DNA from: Sediminitomix flava
GTDB taxonomy: Bacteria; Bacteroidota; Bacteroidia; Cytophagales; Flammeovirgaceae
NCBI RefSeq assembly: GCF_003149185.1
Contig: NZ_QGDO01000005.1
Span: 186,001 to 250,000, forward strand
Length of the DNA: 64,000 nucleotides
Reading direction: 5' to 3'
Shown: piece after piece, positions 1 to 15,000 of the stretch
Numbering within the stretch: position 1 is the first letter of the stretch
How the letters are laid out: the number at the start of each line of letters is the position of its first letter
The notes under the pieces: generated by a model
Database searches by the model: none
What the model was told of the DNA's origin: nothing
Seen by the model: the letters and a program-made list of their open reading frames with translations, nothing else
Program-made: the position numbers and the translations under genes

Positions 1-1
1 T

Positions 2-3000
2 TTTGGAGATGGAAATACTTCTGTTGTAACCAATAGAAATCCATTCACACATCAATACACAGCAGCAGGTACTTATACGATATCTTTAACTGCCGTAACG
101 GAAAGAAATTGTGCGACTATTTTACAAAAAGATGTTGAAGTACATGAATTTCCAAACTTAGCTATCGAATCGAATTTTACTGAAGGAAGTGATTTTAGAA
201 AAATTATTTGTGAAGGGAGTGGGACAATCTCACCAAGAGCAGGAAGTGCTTTGAATGCAAATTTTGATTATTTGTGGACAATTCAACAAGTTAATGGAGG
301 AGCAGCAAATGTCAGTGTAGGAAATACTTTCAACACACACTCTTTTGATGTAAATGCGGTTAGCTACGATTCGGGTTCAAGATTTCTTGAAGTAGGTTTT
401 GATTTGGTGGTAATTGATACCTCTGAAAATTCTAATTGTACAATAACCTTAAGTGATTCAGTATATATTTATAGAGATCCAGATATTTTATTTGCGGACT
501 CAATTGGGGTTTCTGACTGTGATACATCTTATACCATCATGCCGCTTGGTACAGAAGTCGTTAATGGCTATACCTATCAATGGAGTAATGTACCTGGTAG
601 TATGTCAGGAGGAGTAGTTACATCTGGATCTTCCAATAATCAGGATTATTATACTGAGGTAACGAGTTTTGACCCAGATAGTGCACATGCTCAAATGCGA
701 TATGCTCTTAGGGTAAGAAATGATGGAAGTTTTAAAGGAATAAATACGGGTTGTGATGATAGAGATTCAGTAACAGTACACTTTTTCCGTACACCAGAAA
801 TTACAAATCAAGACTCATTGTTCTGTGCTCTTGTGAATGACACCTTACAGTTTACACCATTTGATACAGAAAATATTGTTGATTTCACAAATGTATGGTC
901 AGAAACAACTGCGCCAACTGGAGGTGCAGTGGATTATTTAGATTTGAATGTTCAGAACCTAGAGATTGAACCTACCGCATTTGATAACAGTAGTACAAAA
1001 ATTACAGGTAGCCTAACACTTCTTTCAACAAATAGTCTTTCTCCAACTTGTACTGATTCTGAAACTTATGATTATACAATTTACAGAAAACCAGATATCA
1101 ATCTCACCGAAATGAAAGCTGGTGGAAGTTGTAGTTTGGAAGCTGAATTAAAACCTTTTGGAAATGAAGCAATAGACTATGACTATACTTGGTCTTTGGT
1201 CTCAGCTGTAGGAGGTACGGTCAGTGTTCAGAATAATTTGACAGACCAAGACTTGACTATTCAAGTAGATAATTTTGATTCTTTATCTTCAATTGTTCAA
1301 GTAAGATGCAAGCTAGTTGCAGTACACAAAGAAAGTATGACTTGTGCAGACTCTTCTGAAATAACAGTAGAGTTTTATAGAACACCTATTACAGATCTTA
1401 ATCATATCAGTAGATCACCACTTTGCGAAGATGGTTCGATAGATGTTTCACCAAGTGAAGCTACAGTAAATGGGTTTGTGTATGAATGGACAGTTACTGA
1501 CATTTTTTCTTCCCCAACTGATGGGGCAGGAGAGACAATAAGTATCAGTGATACTTCTATCTATGAACCAACAATTAGTAATCCTACATTTTTAGCAAAT
1601 AGCTCACTTACAACAGTACAGCTTAATTTGAAGGTCAGCAATCTTGCAAACCCAACTTGTTTTACTCAAGATACACTTTCACTCACATTCTATGTCAATC
1701 CAGACCCTGCATTAAATGTAGTAACAACCGAAGATACATTAAGAGTAGGTACAGGGCAGAAAGTGTATAGGTTGGTTAATGATCAAGCGACTGTTCAGTT
1801 TGAAGATCAATCTACTCATCAGGCTCCAGGAATAAATATTAATGCAATTAATTGGGACTTTGGTGATGGGAATAATCTGTTTGCTCAAACGCCATTAGCT
1901 ACAGTCACTAGTAATTACATAAATCAATACGGAGAGACTGTAATTTCGCTTACTGCAATTGACGATAGAGCTTGTCAAGATTCTGTACAAACAAGAATTT
2001 ATCTTGCTCCTGAGCCAATTATTGACCCTGTTCAAATTACAAATGTTTGTATCGGAGATTCTACTCAGTTTAGTGTATTGGTTGATTATGCGATTGATTC
2101 ATTAGAAAATAGAACAGATAACCAATTTGATTGGGATTTTGGTGACGGTACTGGCTGGCAAATGAATTTAGGAGAAAGTCCAACTCATTATTATGCAACA
2201 CCTGATAATTTAAACGATACAACTTTTACGGCAACTCTTAGAGTAACAAGTAGATATGGTACAACATCTACCAGAACCTTTGATGTTGATCTTTTGAGAA
2301 CGCCTTATTTTGATGATTATGAAATAGTCTACAATGGAGATTCGTGTTCCAATGATTTTACTGCTTTCCCATTGGGACAGTCGGATATAAATACTGGAGT
2401 TTTTAACTATTCTTGGGTTGCAACAAATGTGACCGGAACAGATGGAAATACTCCTTTAGATGCTTTAGTAGCAGACCCTACAAATGAAGATCAGAATGCC
2501 AACGTAGGTTTTGCTCTCCCTAGCAACATTTTCGGGCAAAATGAAACTAGGGTGGTTTTGACTTATGAGTTGACGATGGCCAATGTTCAAGACTCGTTGA
2601 ATTGTATAGCAGTTCTAGATACCTCTATGACTTTTTATAGAACTCCAGTATACCTAAATGATTCAATTACTAGAGCTAACTTCTGTGATCTTGAAGTAGA
2701 TATTAAACCTTTAGGAGATTCCATCACAATTGCTCATGGAGCAGGGTTTAATTACCAATGGTCTATTGTTGATGGAAGTTTAACTGGAGCGAGTATTTCT
2801 GAAGCAGACTTTTTAATTCAATCTGGTTTAGCGACTCAGCTAAATAATCAAAATGTCAATTTATCAATCAGTAATACCATTTTTGCGAATGGAGAATCTG
2901 AGATATTCCTTCAAGTTCGTTCTGAGATAGAAAATACATTTAGGACTTCTTGTCAAGATTCAAAAATCTATGATGTGTATTTCTATCGTACGCCTGAGAT

Positions 3001-6000
3001 TGATTTTACAGATGATCTAACAGCTTGTGGTGATGAAATAAATATTGCACCACTTGGAGCTGAACTTGTAAATGGCTTTAGTTATTTATGGCAAATTACA
3101 AGTTTCGATGGTTTTGATGGTACGCCATCTATCACGGCAGGGAATGATACACTTCAAAATCTGAACTTTAGTATTTCGAATTCAGATTTCATTTCTGATA
3201 CTTCAGTCATTGATTTAGATTTTAGATTAAGTGTTGCTCATCCTGTAGATGTAAGTGATTCAAGTTGTTTGGTTACCAAAGATACCTTAGTAAAGTTTTA
3301 TCGTACACCAATTGTTGACCTTACTTATCAGAAAGTAGCCAACGATACCTGTGCTCAGATAGCAACCCTTTTCCCTTTGGAAGACACAGTAAAAGGCTTT
3401 ATTTATGAATGGTCATTAGTATCAGAAAATAGAGGTCATATCACGCTTCCTTCAGACTTGAGTGCTAGAGAACTATTGATTGAAGTAGATTCTTTTGCAA
3501 TGGGAGAAGTAGATATTGAAGCAACCTTCAAATTAAAAGTTTGGAATTCGGAGTCTGTAAGCTGTGTAGATAGTTCGACTGTAGATATTCGTTTTTATAG
3601 AACACCAGAGACTATGGTGATGACCACAGGTAGTACTTGTGATCAAGATGTGATGTTTACATCTGCGAATGAAACTTTAATGAATGCTGATTATGTATGG
3701 AATCAGTTAGCTTTATCGGGTGGTACGGTTAATATCATGGGAGATTCTACTAGGGAGCTTCAAGTAATGGTAGATGATTATTCTGATGGAAGTACACAGA
3801 TTGATGTTACATATGAAGTTGCAATTATCAATACGCTAGTAGCCAATGATTGTGATGACTATGATACATTAAGCTATACTTTTTACCGACCGCCTTTAAT
3901 TGACCTAACTATTGAAAGAGATTCTTGTGATGGGCAGATAGTTTTTAAATCATTTGGTGACGAAACGATTGCAGGTTTTGATTATCAGTGGAGTATTGAC
4001 AGTTTGAGAGGCGGTAGTGTTCAGAATTCAGATTTGTCTCTTCAAAATTTAAGTGTTTCGCCAAATTTATATGATAGTCTTTCGCATTCAATAGAAGTTT
4101 TCTTAAGTCTTGAAGTTGAAAATATAGCATCTGGTTGTACAAATATTCAAGATACATCTGTCGTGCTAAAACGAATCCCGAATGCTTTTACTAGCGCTGA
4201 TAATCAGAATACTTGTGCTAGTGATACACTTTCATTCTCTGCTGATGAAAGTGATAATAGTGGATTTGTGTATGATTGGTCAAGAATCCAATTGGAAGAC
4301 AATCTTAATCAACCTAAAACGACTATTTACGAGAGTAATCGGAATTCATATGAGTTGGATTTATCTTATGACAATAATCTTTTTAGTGGAGAAGAATTAT
4401 TCGTTGAAGGACTTTATGAGATTAACATTCAAAATAGCTTATCAGATAGTTGTGTATCTGTCGATACTGTAAATGCTAGATTTTATAGAATACCAGAAAC
4501 AGGTTTGTCATTTGCATGGGATAATTCAGATTCATGTGCACAGGAGTTGACGATTACTCCGATGGAAAATAAGGTTAGTGGATTTATTTACTCATGGAGT
4601 ATTGTAGAAGTAGATAGTGGAAGTGTAGATACACTTTGGATAAATGATGATTATGAATTAGAAGTCTCTGTAGACTCTTACAATACTGGAGAATCTATTA
4701 TAGAAGCTTCAATAGAGGTTGAAATCACCAATAGCCTGAGTGGGAGTTGTACTGTAAAAGATACGATTGATATTGTATTCTATAGACCTCCTTTTATAGT
4801 TGCAACAGTAGATTCTCTTGCCTGTACATCTGAGTTTACTTTACATTCAACACCTGAAGAAGTTTCAGGTTTTAATTATACTTGGTCTCAAACATCTGTC
4901 AATGGTGGTTCTGTTTCGATGGGAGTAACCGACAAAGATAGTCTAGTTGTGAATGTGACTTCTTTTGATTCAGCGAGTACATTTGTAGATGTAGTTTATC
5001 AATTGGATGTGATGCATGATTCTGTAAATGCATGTCCAATTACAGAGAATTATGCCGTTAGATTTTATAGAACACCTCAACTTTTCTACAACATTGCTCA
5101 AGACAGTTGTTCAGATACAGCAGCTTTAAATCCAATATCCAATGAAGTTATTTCGGGTTATAATTTTACTTGGTCAAAAACAAATACTATTGGAGGACAA
5201 GTTTCAACTGCTGATTCAACAAGTCAAATTTTGAATCTCAATCTCTCTAATTTTGATTCACTTTCGCATAAAGTAACTGTAGACTATCATTTAGATATAG
5301 AAAATCCTGATCAAAATAGTTGTTCAATTGCTCATGATACTACAGTTGTATTCTATAGAACACCAAGTGTAGTTTTTGCTACAGATAGTTTATTTAGTTG
5401 TGCAGATAGTTCGTTAGTAGCGAGTGTTCAAGAAGACTCAATAGGAGGATTTGATTACACTTGGAGGCAAATATCAATTCAATCGGATCAGTCTGTTGTT
5501 TCTCAGCAAATCAATCAGAATTCATTATCTGATTATGAGCTTCAAACTACTTTTGCAAATGTAGATTTCCCTTCTGACGCGGCTCGTATGATTTTCGGTT
5601 ATGAGTTGAGTGTAGAAAACGCTGAATCTACTAGTTGTGCAAACTTAGATACTATCAATTTTGTTTATTACCGAATCCCAGACTTTGATCTTACGGTAAC
5701 AAGAGCAGGAAATGATAGCTGTGCGTCTATGGCGACATTCCAAGCCGATGAAGCTCAAGTAAACGGTTTCAATTATCAGTGGACAGTACTAGATACCACA
5801 GGTGGAGCTGTAAGCGTGGTCAATAACCTTACAGATTATAATCTAGATGTTGCTTTGGATTCATTTGCTATAGGTAGTTCTGAGGTGGAAGTAGAAGTAG
5901 AACTAATAGTGGGTAATTCATTTACCACAAATTGTACTCAAAGAGATACCCTATCGGTTATTTTCTATCGAACACCTGATTTGGTTTTAAATTTAGATCA

Positions 6001-9000
6001 GTCAGCTTGTTCTGAACACTTTGTATTGAATATCACTGAAGAGTCAGTTGGTGGATTTAATTATGAGTGGGATGTGATAAATGTCTTAGGTGGAAGTGTA
6101 AGTTATACTAACTATCTTGATGATAGTTTAGCTGTTTCAGTGGATTCATTTGCAAATGGTAGCTCGTTTATCGACGTGTCAGTTGAATTGGATGTAGAAA
6201 ATGCGAACTCAACGTCATGTCAAGATACCACATCAACGATGGTGAGAATTCACCGTACACCAGTTGCAAATATTCAATTAGATTTATTGGATTGTGCCCA
6301 ATCATCTCAAGTAGATGCGATAGGCGGAGAAACAGTTAGTGGATATACTTATTTATGGACGTTAATTGATGATGAAGGAGGTAGTGTTCAAATCACAAAT
6401 CCAACAGGTGAAGTAACTGATATTAGGGTGCAATCCTTTGATTCATTGTCCTTTGATATTGATGTTTCTGTAGCCTTATCAATTACCAATACAGATAATC
6501 CAAGTTGTATCGATCTTGATACATTGACTTTCAAATTCTATAGAACACCAGATGCTTCTATCAGTGCAGATAGTTTGTTTGCTTGTTCAGATGGACAAAT
6601 TCAAGTTTCGCCAACAGAACTAGCAAATGATAGTCTGATTTATATTTGGTCAGTAGGCACAGTAGTAAGTGATCAAGGAGATAATTTGGCTATTCAACAT
6701 AATGGATTGAACAGCTATCAATTCTCATCAAGTTTTGTAAATGCGACATTCTCTGGTCAAGCAACCGTAGCATATGCAAAAGTTGGATTAGATGTTCAGA
6801 ATACCTCTTTAACAAGCTGTTTGGATACAGATTCTGCAGTCTTGACTTACTACAGAATCCCAAAAGTTGAAGCCAAAGCAACACCAATGGTCTCTTGTAC
6901 TGAAGGCGTTGAATTTACTTTGGATGAGGATTCAATAGGTAACTTTAATTACTATTGGAAACAAGAAAGTGTAACAGGTGGTACAGTGACCGCATTAGGC
7001 GATAGTTCTGATTGGAATTTTGAAGTATTAGCTTCAAGCTTTGATAGCGGAAGTCATCAGATAGAGCTTACTTACAGTGTCTTAGTTGTAAATAATAATT
7101 CAACCACATGCTCAGAAACAGATACAATCACCTATATCATAGAACGAGCTCCGCACATAGATTTATTTGTGTCAGCACATAACTGTGAGGATGATATATC
7201 CTTAAATGCAATCAACGCTGAAGGAATTACTGGCTTTGAATATACTTGGACAAAACTGACAGAAACAGGAGGAGCGGTAACTAATACAGATACAACTTCA
7301 GCAAACCTCAATGTGATGCTAGATCGTTTTGATAATACAGCTCATAAGCTAGAGGCAGATTATGAAGTAAGGGTGTCAAATCCAGATTTAGCACTTTGTG
7401 ATGAGGTATCGGATACTACAGTTGTATTCTATAGAATCCCAGAAGCTGAGATAGCTAATTCTACTTATTCGAATTGTGCAGATAACGTAATTAGTTTAAG
7501 TGCCGTAGAAGATTCTGTAGGTGGATTTAATTATCGTTGGGAGGAAATCGCAATGAACACAGATGCAGGTAGTTTGACTGCTTTAAGTTCAGTAAGTGAT
7601 ACCTCTAACTACGAGCTTTCTTTAAATATGACTAATGTAGATTTTCCAGTTACGACTTCTACAGTGAGTGTGACTTATGTACTTCATATTGAAAATTCTG
7701 AGTCAGGAAGTTGCACTGATTCAGATACTGTCTCAGTGAACTTTTACCGTACCCCTAATGCCGATTTAGCATTTACAAGAACTGCAAATGATAGTTGTAG
7801 TAATAGTTTATTACTAGCTCCAACTGAAGCACAGGTGACAGGTTTCAACTATAAATGGAGAACCCTTTCAGTAAATGGTGGTACAATTAGTTTAGATACT
7901 CTTTTGAGTGGTTACGAATTAGAAGTTACGTCTTCGTCTTTTGATAATGGAAGTGCTCAAATCACTGCACAATTTGAAATATTAGTTCAAAATAGTGCTG
8001 ATACTTTATGTGCTGATCGTGATACGATTTCTGTGAATTTATATAGAACTCCAGAGGTAGTTTATTCTAAAATTGGAGATGATTGTGATGATGAAATAGA
8101 CCTATTTGCTAACTCTGAAAGCATATCCGATTTCAATTATACTTGGACATTGCAAACGTCTACAGGAGGAACATATCAAACCTCTGCTTTGACGAGCGAT
8201 AGTTTGAATATTGAAACGCTCACATTTGATAATGGTAGTTCGCAAATCGATTTGACATATAATTTAAGAGTAGAAAATGCGCTATCTACCAATTGTTGGG
8301 TAGATACCTTGGTTAGCGAGTCGATTTTTAGAATCCCAGAAATTGATTTTGCTTTGAATCTAGATTCTTGTGATCTGTTAGCAGAAATTGATGCAATTCA
8401 ATCTGAAAATATTTCGGGATATACTTATCAGTGGAGAGTCTTGAATAGCGTAGGTGGTTCTGTAGCTATAAATGATAGTACTTTAGAAGATATTGATCTA
8501 AGTGTTACAAATTTTGATTCTCTTTCTCATAAAATCATTACAAACCTAGAAGTACAGGTTCGTAATGCTAATCAAATGACCTGTGCTGATTTGGATACGA
8601 TTGAGGTTATATTCCATCGTTCACCTTCGGCTCAGATTCTTGCTGTACAAAGAGATACTTGTGCAGGTAATGAATTAGCGTTAAGACCTATCGAAAGTGA
8701 AAATTCAGGATTTATTTATCAATGGTCAAGATCGGATGTTAGGGTTGATACAGGGACAGCTCCGGCAGTATCAATGCAAGCTGCCACAAATGCATATAAC
8801 CAGAGTTTTATTATTCAGAATAGTGACTTTACAGGGCAAACGACAACAGCTGCCTTTGCTGCATTCCTAAATGTGGAAAACACAGAAAGTAGTAATTGTA
8901 GTAGTACTGATTCTGTAATCCTAACTTTCTATAGAATTCCTGAAGTTGATTTGGTCTCAAGTTATGTAGGTAATGATAGCTGTTCCGATCAGATTAATAT

Positions 9001-12000
9001 TCGTCCACAAGAAATTGAGATTTCTAATTTTGAATATTCATGGAGTAAAATAGAAGAAGAAGGTGGAAGTGTAAGTGAGTTTACTAATCTTGATGTATAT
9101 CAATTAGGTGTAGATGTAAATACGTTCAATGTAGGGAGTTCTGTAGTGCGTGCCAGATATGAATTAATGGTGCGAAATGAATCAGATTTGACCTGTAGTG
9201 CTAGAGATACGATAGATGTTTTCTTCTACAGAACACCAGATATTTTAGCGCAATCTGATCTTCAAACCTGTGAACAAGCTGTTGTTCTAACCTCAAATAC
9301 TGAAAACGTAGTTGGTTTTGAATACCAGTGGAACTTGGAAAGTATAAGTGGTGGTAGTCTACAATTAGGGAATACAAGCTATGATAGTTTGGAAGTAAGC
9401 AGTCCATCATTTGATAATGGTAACCACTTTATAGATGCTCGTTTTAAAGTGGTATCTGAAAATGAAGTAACAGCATGTCAAGATAGTAGTGAAGTTGATA
9501 TTAGAATTCATAGAGTCCCTTCTATCAATTTCGATATCACAAAAGCCGATTGTGATGAAAATGCTGTAATCACATCGTTCGGATCGGAATTGATTGCTGG
9601 ATTCGATTACGAATGGGATATTTTAGATGATGATGGTGGACAAGTTTCAATCGATAATTCGGCAGCTCAAGATGTTAGATTTATAGTAAACTACTATGAT
9701 TCATTGAATGCTAAAATTGACCTAGATTTTAGGTTGACAGTAGAAAATAATGATTCTCCAGATTGTGAAGATATTCAAGATTCAACGCTTACATTCTATC
9801 GTACACCGAAGGCAACATTGGCTTTTGATAGTTTGACCAGTTGTATGAATATGCTTTCAATCAGTGCTGTGGAGGATTCTATTCCTGATTTCAACTACGC
9901 TTGGTCTATTCAGTCTCTTAATTCGGATGGAGAGAATTCAAGTATTTCTATTGAAAATTCAGACTTGAATCAGTATAACTTAGATATTCTAGTGGATAGT
10001 GCTGGTTTCCCTGCGAGTGCCTCTTGGGTTTCAATGGATGTGATGTTGAATGTTGAGAATAGTTTTAGTTCAACTTGTAGTGATTTGGACTCTGCTCAAT
10101 TGATTTTCTACAGACAACCAAAAGTTGAGTTAGCATCAGCATATATTGGAGGGGATTCATGTTCTTCACATATTTCAATTTTCCCTCAAGAAGACAGTGT
10201 TGGAGGGTTTACTTACACTTGGAGGAATATTTCTACTACTGGAGGAAATATCGTGACGGATCATTTAAATACAGCACATACACTCGAAGTTGAAGCGATA
10301 TCGTTCAATGGTAATGAAACTGAAATTCATGCACAGTTTGAGTTAGTTGTACAGAATAGTTCTTCAACTACTTGTAGTGCTTCAGATGTGATCGATATTT
10401 ATTTCTACAAAACACCGACCTTATCTTTTAGCCAAAACAATCAGTATTGTTCCTCTGATAACATTTTGGTGTCGCCAGTAGAAGATGAAAACGAAAACTA
10501 TAATTACACTTGGGACGTTGTGAGTCTTACCGATCAAAATGGAAATACATATAGCTTTGACCAAGTTTCTGACCTCAATGATTATCAACTTGGCTTGGTC
10601 TTCAATAGCTTCCCTCAAGAAGTAAGTGAACTAGATGCTGTTTTAGTTCTAAGTGTTGAAAATAGTTTGAATACTCAGTGTCAAGTTTTTGATACGCTTC
10701 AATTCTCAATTTTAAGATCTCCAGAAGTGAACTTGATGGTAGAATACACGCCTTCATGTTTGGATGAAACAATGAGAATTACTCCTGATATCGACTTTGT
10801 AGAGGATTATAATTATACGTGGGAGTTAGATACAGCTTATGATGATCTAGGTAATAGTATTATTCCTGTTACATCCGATTTACAAGGAAAGTATTTAGAA
10901 GTATCAAGACCTTCTACAATTGATATGTCAGCTGTAAGTTTTACAGCAGTGTATAGAGTCTCAATCGAGAATACATCTACAAATACGTGTATAAGCTCAG
11001 ATACAATCAGTTTGAGATTTGATAGGGCTGCCGATATAAGTTTAGCAGTAGCTGATACTTTATCATGTTCTGATGAAGTTTTAAGCCTTAGAGTAAATGA
11101 AAGTAGAGTAGATCGCTATAGTTTTGACTGGTATGTAGAACAGGTTTTATCAAATACTTCAGAGGTAGGAACAGTTGATCACACTTTAGATTCTCAAGAT
11201 AGAACGATTCAGTTAGATAAGCCTAGTTTCCCATACGGTTCAAGTTATTTGAACATCGATTTGAGAGCCGAATCACATAACCTCGAAAATGACAGTTGTT
11301 CAATAGGGGCTTATTATTCAGCGATCATGATCAGAAAACCAAGCTTTGAAAACTTGAGTGAGACAATTGCTGATTGTGGACTTCAAACATTGATCAAACC
11401 ATTTGGAGATGAAAGCATTGCGGGGTATGAGAATTCATGGTCAATTCAAAGTAGTTCTGGCTTAAGTATTAATCCTACATTGGATTCTACTCAAGTAAAT
11501 ATGATGGATCTTAGCTTTGGCATTACAGAAGCTGATTTTTCTACGGGAAGTCACAAAGCTGAAATTACATTTGCGCTGACTACAGCAAACAATAGTATTG
11601 ATAGTCTTTCATGTGTTGATTCAGTACAATATACTTCCGTATTTTATAGAACACCATCAATTGCTTTTGAACCTGAATATCTGAGTAGCGATAGTTGTTC
11701 GAATCAAATCAGTATTAATTCTAGCTCAGAAGATATTTCAGGTTTTAATTATACTTGGGTGAAAGTGGAGGAAGAAGGTGGAAGTGTAAGTGTCTCAAAT
11801 GATATGACTAAAGAAGTAGAGATTACTGTTGATAATTTTGAGGCAAGCTCTTCAGTGATAGAAGTACTTATGAGGTTGGATGTTGAAAACTCAGAATCGA
11901 CATCGTGTACTACTTCAGATACAATTAGAGTTCGATTGTTCAGAGACCCAAGCGCTCAAATTGTGATTGCAAGTGCAGCTGATTGTAATGATCAAATTAC

Positions 12001-15000
12001 TTTTACTCCACAAAGTGATATGATTGAAGGAATTGCGTATAACTGGACTGAAAATGAAATAGTAGGAGGACAAATTAATACGACAGGGCAAGGAACGTCA
12101 TTTGAAGCAGATATAATTTCATTTGATAGTGCTTCTCATAAAATAGATTTTGAGGTGACACTCACAACTCAAAATACGAACTCCAATTCATGTAGTAATA
12201 CTGAGACAGTATCCTATACATTCTACAGAACTCCAGAGATTAATTTTGCTGTAGTAGAAGGAGATTGTGAGGAAACAAAAATCATTAATCCTTTTGGTTC
12301 AGAAGTAATGATGGGTTACGATTACTCTTGGAGTATTAGCTCGCAAAGTGGAGGTACAATTCAGTTATCTAGTACAAGTTCAGAAAGTATCTCGGTGAAT
12401 GTTAATCAGTTCAATTCGAATAGTCATGTAATTGATGCGATCATCAGACTTGAAGTTCAGAACAGTGAATCAACTACATGTTCTGACATAGAAGAGATTT
12501 CTATCCAATTTAACAGAACACCTTCTGTTACCTTAAATTCTGATGAGAGAATTGTTTGTGAGGATGATCAAATAACTCTCGGTCTTGATGAAGATGTATT
12601 AAATGGTTTCGATTATCAATGGGTACAAGTCAACTTGAGTACAGACACAGCAGGTGTAACTAGCTTAAATAATACGGATTTGAGTTTACCTAGTATTGAC
12701 CTATCTAATCCGGTTTTCCCGATGGGAGCAGCCATTGTAACAAGTACTTATGAATTACAGGTATTGAATGAAAATTCTACTTCTTGTTTGGCATCTGATA
12801 CAATCACAGTTTCTTTCGCAAGGACTCCAACAGTGGAATTGATAGAAGTTGAAAATAACTTCTGCTCGGTAGCAGCAGTACCAATTTTCCCAATAGAGGA
12901 CGAAGATGTACGAGGCTACACTTATCAATGGCGTAAAGTTGTTGCTAGAACTGATCAAGGAGATGATGTAACTCTTCTTGAAGAAGGCCTAAATGAGAAA
13001 CAATTATTCGTAAGCTTTGATGATGAACTTTCTAGTAATATTAGTGAGATTACTGCTACTTATGAATTATTAGTTTTCAATTCATATTTACCTTCTTGTC
13101 AAGCATCAGAGCAAATTACCTTCACCATTCAAAGAGCAGGAGCTGTATCGATTATTGAAGATGAAGATTCAATTTGTGGGCAAACAAGTTACTCATTTAC
13201 ACCTGGTGAAAACATGCCAGAAAACTATAGTTTTGAGTGGACTAAAGTTGAAGAATCGACAGATTTGAATACTGAAACAAATTGGGTTTCTAAAACTAGT
13301 TTAGCAAATAATGCAATCCAAATAGATATCGATAGTTTCCCAACAGGAACAGCGCAAATTACAGCATCTTATAGCTTAATGGTATCTAGAAATGGAAATG
13401 CGATGTGTGTAACTGATTCAGTATATACACGAACGTTCATCAGAGAGCCTAATGCCTTCATAAATAATGAATATCAAATATGTTATAGTGATTCAATAAC
13501 CTTGGTTCCTTTAGGAATGGAGGAGGTTTCTAATTTCTCTTATCGTTGGACGCAAATACAAGGATTTGAAGATAATGATGGTTTAGAGCATATCATTTCA
13601 TATTCAGACACGCTATCTGAAACTTCAAATATTTTACTGACCAGTCCTGAGTTTCCAGATAATGTATATACGCTAACCACAAGGTATCAACTTGAGATAT
13701 GGAATAACTTTAGTCCTAACTGTAAGCAAACATTAGAAACTGATGTAGTCTTCTATAGACTTCCTGAATTTGTAGTGGCTGATACAACTTCTATCTGTGA
13801 AGGCGAAGGAATCACCCTTTCGATGATTGACAATACGCTTTCGGGCTTTATTGCTAATTGGGATATTGTAGATGTGAAAGGTGGAAGTATAAATTCTATA
13901 TCTAATCTTTCTCGTAACCAAATTTCAGTATCTGAAAATGCATTTAGTTCAGAAAGTGATAGTATTAAAATCTCATTAATAGCGAGTATTTCCCACCAAG
14001 AAAATACTAGTTGTATTGAACAAAAAGAGGTGGAAGTCTATATCATAAAAACTCCAGAAGTAGTCCTAAGTATAACAGACAACTGTGAAGATACAGCAGT
14101 TTTATTTGATGCAAGTGAAAGTCTGCTTTATGATAAACCACATCGTTTCTATTGGAGTATTGATCTAGGTAATGTATGGAATGAAACAACTGAACCATAT
14201 TTTGAATCAACATTCAATCAAGCAGGAGATCAAGAAGTGTGGTTAAGAATAGAAAATGAGACAGGTTGTAGTTCTGATATTTTCAAACAGCAATTCTATG
14301 TTAATCCAACGCCAGAACCTTTATTTAGTATCGAGAACACTTGTTTAGGAGTTGAAAGCAGATTAGTTAATTCTTCTACAATAAGTAATAATACACCATT
14401 GACCTATTCTTGGGAAGTCAGAAAAGATAGTATGTTGGTTTACACAACTGATGAATCTGAACCAGTTTTAAATCTAGAAGAGGCAGGGAATTATGAAGTA
14501 GTTCTTTATGCCATTTCCGAATTAGGATGTCGAGATTCATTAACTAAGAATTATGAAGTATATCCACTTCCAGTAGTTCAAATTTCCGAAGACAAGTATA
14601 TCTGTGAAGGCGATGCAATCAATCTAAATGTGAGTGGAGGGGAGGTATATCATTGGAGTACTGAAGAAGAAGGAGAGGAGATCGTAGTTTCACCAACAGA
14701 AGATACCTATTACTATGTTGAGGTAACGGATGAAAATGGCTGTATTTCTACTGACTCTGTCAAAGTTTCAGTAATTCCTAGAGTACCATTAGAATCAAAA
14801 ATCAGGTCATGTGTGGGTGAGGTTGTCACCTTAGATGCTCGAATTATGAACTATGATGGATTAGTTCAAACCTATGAATGGTCTACAGGAGCAACTACAC
14901 CATATATAGATGTTACAGAGTCAGGAATCTACACGGTACAAAGTATGGTAGAACATGCTAGTGGAGTATCTTGTATGAATACTTTAGATATCAATGTGAA

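Noticed and set aside
3945-13921. Short frames on both strands inside the giant gene (for example 4182-4472 plus, 6690-6887 minus, 9201-9410 minus)
   Set aside because: They are shadows in other phases of a long, clearly coding repeat gene and show no family features.
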